From DASCNA01 sp036011305 (lineage in GTDB: Bacteria > Verrucomicrobiota > Lentisphaeria > Victivallales > GWF2-38-69): a stretch of 12,505 nucleotides of DNA. This document shows positions 7,292 to 12,505 of this stretch, in pieces (positions within the stretch are counted from its first letter, which is position 1; each line of letters begins with the position of its first letter). The stretch lies in NCBI GenBank assembly GCA_036011305.1, contig DASCNA010000264.1, positions 1-12,505 of the forward strand. Direction: 5' to 3'. Under the pieces are notes generated by a model. It ran no database searches and had not been told where the DNA came from. It worked only from the letters and a program-made list of their open reading frames with translations. The position numbers were made by a program, and so were the translations under genes.

Positions 7292-7736
7292 TCAAGCAAT
7301 TTTTTTAAGAAGATAATCACTAATAATTTTATGTATATCAAAACTTGCCCTTGGTTTTGATATACTCAGTGCATTATTCTGCATCTGACCCAAAAGCATT
7401 TCATCTTTCAAAAGTTTATTAACTCTATATATTAAACCTACTTCATCATAAGCTCTTAGCCCTGCTCCATTCTCAAGGATGTAATGTGTATTACGCTCTT
7501 CCTGTCCAGGTATTGGATAAACGGATATTATAGGCAATCCCATCGCTAGATATTCTGAAGTAGTAAGGCCGCCAGTTTTAGTTACTGCAAAATCACTTAC
7601 AGCCATATATTTATATACTTTATTAGTAAAACTGACAGCTTTTACATGTCCATTATATTTCACTTCGAGATCTTTAGTCTGCTTATAGAGTATCTTATTC
7701 TTACCGGTTAAAGCTATTATTTGGAATTCAGTATAT
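7292..7736 (-). pseudogene. Lipid glycosyltransferase (MGDG synthase-like), C-terminal half
   Basis: This is the GT28-type C-terminal domain of a diacylglycerol glycosyltransferase of the MGDG-synthase/processive glucosyltransferase family, which adds sugar to membrane lipid at the cytoplasmic face. Reading left from 7736, the frame gives YTEFQIIALTGKNK, then the donor-binding core TKTGGLTTSEYLAMGLP and IPGQEERNTHYILENGAG, the signature of the family, and ends at 7292. There is no start codon or N-terminal domain: at 7736 the frame meets the end of a 4.1-kb insertion and soon a stop. The matching N-terminal half lies on the same strand from 11866. A GTG at 7663 could open a 123-codon frame but would lack most of the fold, so I do not regard it as a gene start. 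Probably non-functional. Confidence 0.85.
7729..7736. repeat. Left copy of 8-bp target-site duplication
   Basis: CAGTATAT occurs here and again at 11866-11873, at exactly the two ends of the split glycosyltransferase gene. Joining the halves with one copy gives the continuous reading ...HLMNNI-YT-EFQII..., the expected protein. The neighbouring bases differ (T/C before, G/A after), so the duplication is exactly 8 bp. Confidence 0.85.
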
Positions 7737-7748
7737 GCTATGATAAAA
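7737..7748 (+). repeat. Left terminal inverted repeat of the inserted element
   Basis: GCTATGATAAAA directly follows the 8-bp duplication. The other end of the insert, read inward, is GTAATGATAAAA. Ten of twelve bases agree, including nine in a row (ATGATAAAA). Confidence 0.7.
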
Positions 7749-7894
7749 TAAGATTAATAGGTGATAAACTAAATCTAATATTAGAACATTTTATAGATGC
7801 TGAAGAAAAAAGGATAAAAGAGGAAATGCAAAGAAGTATAGATGAAAGATATTTTAAAAAAAACAGAATCTACTTTGGGAAATCGACGGAATGA
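7742..7894 (+). pseudogene. Unrecognised charged-helix ORF open to the element edge
   Basis: A frame continuous with the left end of the insert reads YDKIRLIGDKLNLILEHFID, then a highly charged AEEKRIKEEMQRSIDE helix, ending at TGA 7892-7894. No ATG fits before 7826, so its 5' end seems lost or outside the element. The stop overlaps the ATG of the next ORF in an ATGA (7891-7894), as in coupled genes, or the two are one gene with a frameshift. I do not recognise a family; a helical regulator is a weak guess. Confidence 0.35.
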
Positions 7895-8070
7895 GATTTC
7901 ATATGACAATTGCTAAGGCTACTAAAAATCAATTTATTGAAAAAAGCCTCATTAATCCTTTATCCGTCTAGTACAGCAACAATCCTAAATGGCTTGAAAT
8001 TACTACTAATAAATTTTTTGAGCTTTCTACTATGATAGTTGATGCAATTAAACAGGGGGAAGCGAGGTAG
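7891..8070 (+). pseudogene. Small ORF of 59 codons broken by an in-frame TAG
   Basis: From ATG 7891 the frame reads MRFHMTIAKATKNQFIEKSL and on to ...PLSV, meets TAG (7969-7971), then continues without other stops as YSNNPKWLEITTNKFFELST...DAIKQGEAR to TAG at 8068-8070. Protein-like composition on both sides of the amber codon suggests one gene with a nonsense mutation. The all-helical pattern ending in an IKQGE segment is vaguely like the C-terminal half of TetR-family regulators, but I cannot assign it. With the preceding ORF it may be the remains of one regulator gene next to the enolase-type enzyme. Confidence 0.4.
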
Positions 8071-8080
8071 CAAATCGGTT

Positions 8081-8149
8081 ATGAAAAAACTAGTTAACCA
8101 AATTAATGATACTTTCTATGGCATATATAACATCGGAGATTCGATATGA
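8081..8149 (+). CDS. 22-codon ORF whose stop overlaps the enolase-family start
   Basis: ATG 8081 opens a frame reading MKKLVNQINDTFYGIYNIGD plus two residues, with TGA at 8147-8149 overlapping the ATG of the next gene (ATGA). The closest purine-rich box, GAGG at 8064-8067, is 13 bases away, so its own initiation would be weak. It may be a coupling leader, a relic, or chance. Confidence 0.22.
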   Translation: MKKLVNQINDTFYGIYNIGDSI

Positions 8150-9309
8150 AAATTAAAGACATTCAGGTAATTCCTCTCGGTTACAAAAAAGATTATCCCC
8201 CCATCCAAAGATATTTTGGGCTGATTAAAGTGACAACAGATTCAGGCCTGGTTGGTTATGGTGAAGCGAGTACATCGTACGGTAATTTTTATCCGGATAT
8301 TATGAGTAGTGTTGTCGATGGTGCGCTTAAAAGAATTTTGATTGGTAAAGATCCTCTCGATATTAAACAAAGACTTAATGAAATGAAACTCTACCTATAC
8401 CCTTGGTTAGGCTGGGAATGCGTTACAAGTGCTGTTATCGGCGGCATTGAAATAGCACTCTGGGATATATTGGGAAAAGATGCAGACAAACCGATAGCTG
8501 AGCTTCTTGGTTCCAAATTAAAAAAAATTCCCCTTTATGGGACTGGCTCTACTTTTCCTGAGAAAGACGCAAAATGGCATGCTGAATTCTTCCAGAAGGC
8601 AATAGATCTTGGATTTGTTGGCGTAAAAACAAGAATTGCAAGTGGCATTAAAAAAGACATTAAACAGATAGAAACAGTTAGAAAATATATTGGAGACGAT
8701 GTCAAATTACTTGTTGATGCCTACTGGAGTTACTCTGAAGCCTCTGCCATAAAAATTACAAAACAGATGGAACAATTTGACGTGTACCTTTTTGAGGAAG
8801 CAATCCCTCAATATCAACTTAAAAGTCTGGCCAGGCTAACTGAGCAATCCCCCGTACCTATTGCGGTAGGAGAACGAGTATTTACACTTTTCGGATTTGA
8901 CCTTGTCGTTGATTACAAGGCAGCCAACATCCTCCAGCCAGACGCAACCATTACTTGTGGAATTTCAGAGTGTCTGCAAGTGAATGCGTTAGCAAAAGCC
9001 AACAATCTGAAGGTTCTACCTCATATAGGTGGGCTCACAGCAGTAGGGATCGCAGCAAATTTACATGTAGCAGCGGTCATTGGTTCAGAAATGTTAGAAT
9101 ACGACTTCTCTCCTTTTCAGCCACTGCGGGATACTCTGATTAAGAATCCATTGTTCTCGCTGGAAAACCTAGATGATGGCTGCATCAAAGTTCCCGATGC
9201 ACCAGGACTTGGCATAGAAGTAGATGAAGAAAAATTCGAAAAATTTCCATTTAAAAAGGGAAAAATTTATCCCGATATTTATCCACAGCTTGGTAGTGGT
9301 AATCTTTAA
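8146..9309 (+). CDS. Mandelate racemase/muconate lactonizing-type enolase-superfamily enzyme
   Basis: A 387-aa cytosolic Mg-dependent enzyme that removes a proton next to a carboxylate; dehydration of a sugar acid or racemisation are the usual outcomes. The N-terminal capping domain covers about 1-125, then the barrel. Visible active-site residues are K161 and R163 of a KxR motif (VKTRIA), metal ligands D191 (LLVDAY), E217 (FEEAIP) and E243 (AVGERV), the D266/H293 pair (LQPDATITCG; LPHIGG) and E318 (MLEYDF). The D-H pair places it in the mandelate racemase subgroup rather than with lactonizing enzymes or dipeptide epimerases. GGAG (8135-8138) is 7 bases before ATG. G+C looks higher than in neighbouring genes, in line with arrival as cargo. 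It ends 8 bases before the IS66 remnant. Apparently intact; substrate unknown. Confidence 0.88.
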   Translation: MKIKDIQVIPLGYKKDYPPIQRYFGLIKVTTDSGLVGYGEASTSYGNFYPDIMSSVVDGALKRILIGKDPLDIKQRLNEMKLYLYPWLGWECVTSAVIGGIEIALWDILGKDADKPIAELLGSKLKKIPLYGTGSTFPEKDAKWHAEFFQKAIDLGFVGVKTRIASGIKKDIKQIETVRKYIGDDVKLLVDAYWSYSEASAIKITKQMEQFDVYLFEEAIPQYQLKSLARLTEQSPVPIAVGERVFTLFGFDLVVDYKAANILQPDATITCGISECLQVNALAKANNLKVLPHIGGLTAVGIAANLHVAAVIGSEMLEYDFSPFQPLRDTLIKNPLFSLENLDDGCIKVPDAPGLGIEVDEEKFEKFPFKKGKIYPDIYPQLGSGNL

Positions 9310-9317
9310 TCAGCTTA

Positions 9318-9500
9318 AACAGAACGAGGAAATGGCTGAATTTTGAAGCAAGAAGCGCAAAGGCAATGGCGAATCTAATGACTCTCATTCAATCATGTAA
9401 AGTTATGGACATCAATCCTAATAAATATATGGAATACATATTCAGGAATTTAATGTCCTACCCTTATAAAATGCTTCATGAACTTCTCTCTGATCAATAG
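9318..9500 (+). pseudogene. IS66-family transposase (TnpC) C-terminal fragment
   Basis: The frame reads RKWLNFEARSAKAMANLMTL, IQSCKVMDINPNKYMEYIF and a tail ...MLHELLSDQ to TAG at 9498-9500. This matches the characteristic end of IS66 transposases, where a N-W-L-F-x-G-S element is followed by A-A-x-x-x-S-L-I-x-T-C-K-x-N-x-x-x-P-x-x-Y and a terminal E-L-L. The DDE catalytic region is absent; only about 60 codons survive, starting within 10 bases of the enolase-family stop. It supports an IS66 origin for the surrounding element. Confidence 0.75.
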
Positions 9501-9563
9501 AAGAAATTGTTGAACTGCAAAAAAATAATCCAGAAAATTTATTAAACTGTTAACCCATATTTC

Positions 9564-9977
9564 CTATTGCGATTTTACCATTACTGTTATTTCGATTACT
9601 GGATTACTTCCCTTAAGAACATCGTGTGTTTTTTGAAGTCTATTAATTGTTATTTTGTTCTTATTTATAAAGTCTCCAGATGACAATCTGGTTTCTATGT
9701 TTTTATAAACTTCATCATCGCTGCTAAGCTTTTTATTATTAAACTTTTTTATGTCTTCCTCTCGAAGAAATGAAGGTTCTTTGTTACTGTAAGTAAAATG
9801 ATCCAAGAGAGTTACTTTTTTGCCTTTTGGAGAAATGGCAATACTGTTAAAGCTATTGTATCCATTTATGATTTTTCCGTCTAAAGCTCTAACTTTTCCA
9901 ATATGTGAACTGCGCCCATCTGTTTAGACAACCTTTGCCAAATTTAGGGATGTAGAAATTAATCTTTTATTCTCTAC
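9564..9977 (-). pseudogene. Probable transposase remnant interrupted by a stop
   Basis: Reading left from 9977 the frame gives NKRLISTSLNLAKVV, a TAA stop (9926-9924), then TDGRSSHIGKVRALDGKIIN, GYNSFNSIAISPKGKKVTLL, DHFTYSNKEP and a lysine-rich tail to TAG at 9564. The mix of short beta strands, a D-G-R stretch and a 'beta strand, loop, LLDHFTYSN' pattern resembles part of the RNase-H-like fold of DDE transposases (IS4-like), but I cannot name the family with certainty. The internal stop and missing ends show it is dead. A TTG at 9806 could start an 80-codon frame; I read that as a fragment, not a gene. Confidence 0.4.
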
Positions 9978-9981
9978 TCAA

Positions 9982-9997
9982 TTACCCCTAGGGGTAA
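9982..9997. promoter_or_regulatory. Perfect 16-bp palindrome TTACCCCTAGGGGTAA
   Basis: The site is fully self-complementary and its CCCCTAGGGG core stands out in AT-rich surroundings. Its form resembles operators of the CsoR/RcnR/CstR family (copper or persulfide sensors), which are built on ACCC...GGGT halves. No gene that such a regulator would normally control lies beside it; both flanks are transposase remnants. It may be an orphaned operator or a palindrome left from an IS. Confidence 0.35.
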
Positions 9998-10037
9998 AAA
10001 AATTATTTTAAAAATCAAAAGATCAACAGCAATAAAA

Positions 10038-10056
10038 CAAGCAAAATTAAAGCTTG
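10038..10056. repeat. Small inverted repeat CAAGC / GCTTG
   Basis: Five-base arms at 10038-10042 and 10052-10056 with a 9-base A/T loop, just beyond the end of the IS982-type fragment. No T-run follows. Possibly part of an old IS end. Confidence 0.2.
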
Positions 10057-10086
10057 CTGCGTGAAAAGTGGGTTTCCGTTCAGCAA

Positions 10087-10254
10087 CTAGTTAGATTGGT
10101 GGAAAAGTGTAAAGATTGTCATTCTTTCACTGAGACTTAACTTACCTTTTCTATTTCTGCCATTAGCATTTGCTGTTAATAAAATCTTATTCCATATTGG
10201 TTCAAACTCTTTGCAGAAGTCATCATACTTGCAAAATATCTCTGTGCAACACAT
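10087..10254 (-). pseudogene. IS982-family transposase, N-terminal fragment
   Basis: From ATG at 10254 the frame encodes 55 aa: TEIFCKYDDFCKEFEPIWNK, then RNRKGKLSLSERMTIFTLFH and a stop at 10087. The pairing of a VDDFCK-like segment with a later K-L-S-L-S-E-x-M-T-I stretch ending in F-H-Q-S is diagnostic of the start of IS982 transposases. The rest of the protein (over 200 residues, with the catalytic DDE) is missing and the following sequence shows no continuation. No clear ribosome site. A dead relic. Confidence 0.75.
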
Positions 10255-10554
10255 ATTATAAATTCCATAATTTGTAAGTTAATCTTCTATGTTTCTTATC
10301 CATTATTGAGGTTGTTATACATATTATTGCTCCTTTTGTCGTAAAGAGTACACCTGCAAAAACAAAGCATAATATGAATACTCAAAGAGGTAAGAGAGGA
10401 GATAATGTCAAACTAATAGCTACGCAAAATGGGATTAAATGGAAATATCCATTAATTAGAATTTATCTTCCAATTTGCGTAAATAATAATAGCCTATAAA
10501 TTATAAATAAATGAAATTTCTATGGATATTAATTTAAAATAAACCTAAAGAAAT
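10255..10554. other. Spacer between the IS982 relic and the NAD synthase gene
   Basis: No assigned gene. A plus-strand frame stays open for about 70 codons up to TAA at 10497-10499; with ATG at 10374 it would encode 41 aa beginning MNTQRGKRGDNVKLIATQNG, but it has no ribosome site and no family resemblance. GAGGAG next to ATG TCA AAC TAA (10405-10416) makes a three-codon ORF. The nested inverted repeat at 10422-10480 is listed separately. TATAAA boxes at 10495-10500 and 10502-10507 could serve the NAD synthase gene, though no well-spaced -35 box is seen. Confidence 0.35.
10422..10480. repeat. Nested inverted repeat upstream of the NAD synthase gene
   Basis: Outer arms ACGCAAAATGGGA (10422-10434) and TCTTCCAATTTGCGT (10466-10480) pair with seven perfect bases at the ends and further pairs inside. 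An inner hairpin AATGGA (10438-10443)/TCCATT (10448-10453) closes on an AATA tetraloop. The RNA or DNA would fold as a two-tier stem. No T-run follows. It could be a leader structure, a regulator site or a small non-autonomous element. Confidence 0.4.
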
Positions 10555-11499
10555 ATGGTGAATTATATGGTGTATGGTCACAATTTAAACTTTGACTCAA
10601 TTGACTATGAGAATGTAATAAGTAGAAGTATTAAATTCATTCATGACTACAGGATAAAACTTGACAGAGATGGTTTGCTGTTAGGTTTGAGCGGCGGACT
10701 TGATTCTGCGGTAATTGCAAAACTTTGTGTAATGGCAGAGGGCAAAGAGAATGTTAAAGCTCTTATTCTTCCTGAAAAAGACTCAGGCAAAAAGAATATT
10801 TCAGATGCAGTAGATTATGCTAAAGAACTTGGTATTAAATATAAGAAAATTAACATCACACCGTTTGTAAAGAAATTCGGACTGTACCGCTCTTTTTTTT
10901 TAAACAACCTACCTTTACTAAGAAGCCAGAGAAATAATCTGATGGAGAAACTTAATAATAAATTCGAAAAGAAAACAGGTGTATCACCATTTGAGTCTGG
11001 TCTTTGTGGTATAAGATCTGATAAATATGCTAACTTTTTAAAAAAAGCAAATGCATACTTTCGGGTTAAGCATAGGATTAGAATGTTGCTTTTATATAAA
11101 TATGCAGAACTGGAAAACAGGATGGTTGTAGGTGCAGCAAATAAAACAGAGAAAATGATTGGTTTTTTTGTAAAGCATGGATGTGATCATGCTACTGATA
11201 TTATGCCGATTCTGGGTTTATACAAAGCCCAAGTAAAAATATTGGCACAACGGCTACATTTGCCCCAAAAATTTACTCAGAAAGATCCTTCTCCGGATAT
11301 TATGCCCGGTATGACTGATGAAAAATTGATTGGGATGGAATATGATCTACTGGATAGAATACTTTATTTGATTGAAAAAGAAGAAAAAACTGAATCAATA
11401 AGCAGTCAACTTGACTGTGATATAAAGAAAGTGTCCCTTGTCAACAGTCTTGTCAATAAGTCTCACCATATGCGAGAAGTTTATGATTTAAAATATTGA
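10555..11499 (+). CDS. nadE: NadE-like ammonia-dependent NAD+ synthase
   Basis: A 314-aa enzyme of the N-type ATP pyrophosphatase fold; canonical NadE amidates deamido-NAD+ with ATP and ammonia, the last step of NAD synthesis. The PP-loop SGGLDS is at 46-51, then GAANKTEKMIGFFVKHG (193-209), DIMPILGLYKAQV (215-227) and KDPSPDIMPGMTDE (243-256), all hallmark NadE blocks. There is no glutaminase domain. It is longer than the usual 245-275 aa because of a basic segment at about 108-165 with two cysteine- or serine-rich turns. That departure leaves room for a related amidation role. The ATG at 10555 has only AAAG upstream; ATG 10567, after GGTGA, is an alternative. It lies inside the inserted element, as cargo, with two hairpin terminators behind it. 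Confidence 0.85.
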   Translation: MVNYMVYGHNLNFDSIDYENVISRSIKFIHDYRIKLDRDGLLLGLSGGLDSAVIAKLCVMAEGKENVKALILPEKDSGKKNISDAVDYAKELGIKYKKINITPFVKKFGLYRSFFLNNLPLLRSQRNNLMEKLNNKFEKKTGVSPFESGLCGIRSDKYANFLKKANAYFRVKHRIRMLLLYKYAELENRMVVGAANKTEKMIGFFVKHGCDHATDIMPILGLYKAQVKILAQRLHLPQKFTQKDPSPDIMPGMTDEKLIGMEYDLLDRILYLIEKEEKTESISSQLDCDIKKVSLVNSLVNKSHHMREVYDLKY

Positions 11500-11636
11500 C
11501 ATGAATAATAGAATAAAGTTGTATAAAAATTATTTGGAAGCACTAATAAGCAATCCCGCATAAATACTGATATATTGATAAATGTTTTATTCTTACGCAT
11601 TATAATCTTCTTAACGTAAGGGAATTTTAAAAACAT

Positions 11637-11689
11637 CCAATATTTGGTAAATTGCGCAAAATTTCCAAATGATTAAATATTGGCTTTTT
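11637..11689 (+). terminator. Hairpin terminator downstream of the NAD synthase gene
   Basis: CCAATATTT (11637-11645) pairs with AAATATTGG (11675-11683), continued inside by GG/CC and AAATT/AATTT, and is followed by CTTTTTA (T5 at 11685-11689). It lies about 140 bases after the NAD synthase stop. Confidence 0.65.
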
Positions 11690-11713
11690 ATTGTTAATTT
11701 ATTAATGAAGTCA

Positions 11714-11743
11714 GCTCAATACAAATATTCTGAGCCATTTTTT
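11714..11743 (+). terminator. Second, weaker terminator in tandem
   Basis: GCTCA (11714-11718) pairs with TGAGC (11731-11735) over a 12-base loop with partial A-T pairing, and a T6 tract (11738-11743) follows two bases later. It backs up the terminator at 11637-11689. Confidence 0.45.
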
Positions 11744-11853
11744 AACAATGTGGGGTTTATGTTTTATCATCTGCTATCCTTTGTGAAAATTAATATTTTA
11801 ATGAGAATAACAGAATTTAAGGTCTAAAATGATCGCAGACTAGATGGTGCAGG

Positions 11854-11865
11854 TTTTATCATTAC
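11854..11865 (-). repeat. Right terminal inverted repeat of the inserted element
   Basis: Read inward (leftward from 11865) the end is GTAATGATAAAA, matching the left end GCTATGATAAAA at 10 of 12 positions and abutting the right copy of the 8-bp duplication. GTAA is the usual first tetranucleotide of IS66-type ends. Confidence 0.7.
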
Positions 11866-11873
11866 CAGTATAT
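11866..11873. repeat. Right copy of 8-bp target-site duplication
   Basis: CAGTATAT, identical to 7729-7736. On the minus strand it encodes the tail of I-Y-T in frame with the N-terminal glycosyltransferase half; the left copy encodes the same Y-T in frame with the C-terminal half. Confidence 0.85.
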
Positions 11874-12505
11874 ATATTATTCATTAAATGATCAATCAAC
11901 ACATTAATTTTACCTACACCGTAGGCTCCGGACATAAAAAGTATAGTTTTAAGATTTTCTTTAAGACCTAAATTCTTTTTGATCTGTAGTTTACTGTAAG
12001 ATTTAGAAAATGCAGGTTCTATAGGAATACCGGTAACATATGTTTTCTCTTTTTTTATTCCTCTACTTATAAGTTTTATTGCCATTTCCTCAGTAGCAAC
12101 AAAAAATAAATCAATATGTTTTTGAACCCAAAGCCAATGCACATCATAGTCTGTTATAACTACTGCATATGTTTTGGCGTATTTATCTTTTGCTCTGGTT
12201 CTTTTAAAATGTTCAGCAGGAAGAAAATGCGTAAAAACAATACAGTCAGGTTTGATTTTTTTAACTGATTGCGCAGAAACAGTGTAAATAAATTTTCCAA
12301 AAAATATCTCATATGATTCATGATTACTTTAGTGTCTTTATCATGATCTGTCATATCGTATAAATGCCTATATAAATTAGGAGATTTACTGACTATATTT
12401 ATATATGAATCTGCATATACTTTTCTGAAGAACTTAGACATATGCTTTAGTACATCGATATGATATATTTTCAACTCATTAAACTGCCTTGAAGCAAGAC
12501 ATAAG
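11866..12505 (-). pseudogene. Lipid glycosyltransferase (MGDG synthase-like), N-terminal half
   Basis: Reading left from the window edge: NELKIYHIDVLKHMSKFFRK, VYADSYINIVSKSPNLYRHLYDMTDHD, then after a one-base frame change ESYEIFFGKFIYTVSAQSVK, PDCIVFTHFLPAEHFKRTRA, DYDVHWLWVQKHIDLFFVAT, GIKKEKTYVTGIPIEPAF and ILFMSGAYGVGKI. This is the MGDG-synthase N-terminal acceptor domain and the linker into the GT28 domain. The frame enters the inserted element at 11865 and stops at 11840-11842. The change of frame lies at about 12300-12333; one base missing from the run in ACTAAAGT (12333-12326) would explain it. The true start lies beyond 12505. A second lesion besides the insertion shows the gene is dead. 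Confidence 0.85.

Larger units (their letters stand above)
11500..11839. other. Non-coding right flank of the inserted element
   Basis: No gene is visible. It contains an inverted pair CTTACG (11592-11597)/CGTAAG (11615-11620), two terminator-like hairpins listed separately, and AT-rich DNA leading to the right end of the element at 11865. Confidence 0.4.
7737..11865. mobile_element. 4129-bp insertion with cargo genes, probably IS66-type
   Basis: The insert splits the glycosyltransferase gene, is bracketed by an 8-bp direct duplication (7729-7736, 11866-11873) and has short inverted ends (GCTATGATAAAA / GTAATGATAAAA). Inside are a decayed ORF pair (7742-8070), an enolase-superfamily enzyme (8146-9309), an IS66-type transposase tail (9318-9500), another transposase-like remnant (9564-9977), an IS982-type fragment (10087-10254) and a NadE-like enzyme (10555-11499). 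No complete transposase is present, so the element cannot move by itself now. IS66 elements are known for 8-bp duplications and ends starting GTAA, which the right end shows. Alternatively a smaller element landed first and later insertions enlarged it. Confidence 0.75.

Noticed and set aside
7292..7663. A stand-alone 123-aa glycosyltransferase gene starting at GTG 7663
   Set aside because: The homologous protein sequence continues upstream of the GTG to 7736, where the insertion cuts it, and the N-terminal half is present at 11866-12505.
8955..9143. 62-codon plus-strand frame
   Set aside because: Alternative frame inside the enolase-superfamily gene, which has complete active-site motifs.
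12160..12474. A separate 104-aa protein starting at TTG 12474
   Set aside because: Its first half is the glycosyltransferase N-terminal domain and continues upstream to the window edge; its second half is out-of-frame readthrough after a one-base deletion.
1..12505. CRISPR array, tRNA, rRNA or toxin-antitoxin/defence cluster
   Set aside because: No regularly spaced repeats, no cloverleaf sequences and no recognisable defence or toxin domains were found on either strand.

Overview
The window is AT-rich DNA (about one third G+C by eye) from a Gram-negative-type bacterium. A lipoprotein of the TolC outer-membrane efflux family and an ABC-2 exporter imply a double membrane. I cannot name the taxon from sequence alone. 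Coding density is low, spacers are long, and several genes are broken, so this looks like an accessory, decaying stretch of chromosome.

Left part (1-7270). A drug/H+ antiporter-like MFS transporter (521-1750, +) converges on a DNA-binding multi-PAS sensor (1803-3593, -). That sensor lies directly downstream of a short TolC-like lipoprotein gene (3689-4735, -). After a 686-bp spacer with a candidate promoter and a short leader ORF comes a coupled NodI/NodJ-type ABC exporter pair (5422-6372 and 6359-7228, +), closed by a clear terminator (7233-7270). Efflux is the common theme, but nothing shows that these genes form one system.

Right part (7292-12505). The minus strand carries one gene for an MGDG-synthase/processive-type lipid glycosyltransferase (GT28 fold), cut in two. 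Its C-terminal half is at 7292-7736 and its N-terminal half at 11866 to the window edge. The 4129 bp between (7737-11865) are flanked by an exact 8-bp duplication and have inverted ends that share 10 of 12 bases. Removing the insert plus one copy of the duplication restores the reading frame. The insert therefore looks like a transposon. It carries an apparently intact mandelate-racemase/enolase-superfamily enzyme (8146-9309), an apparently intact NadE-like NAD synthase with an extra central segment (10555-11499), an eroded small gene pair, and remnants of IS66-type, IS982-type and a third probable transposase. An 8-bp duplication, a GTAA end and the IS66 fragment all fit IS66-type mobilisation, but this is inference.

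I see no CRISPR array, RNA gene or recognisable defence system. The best lead is the cargo-bearing element and the glycosyltransferase gene it broke.
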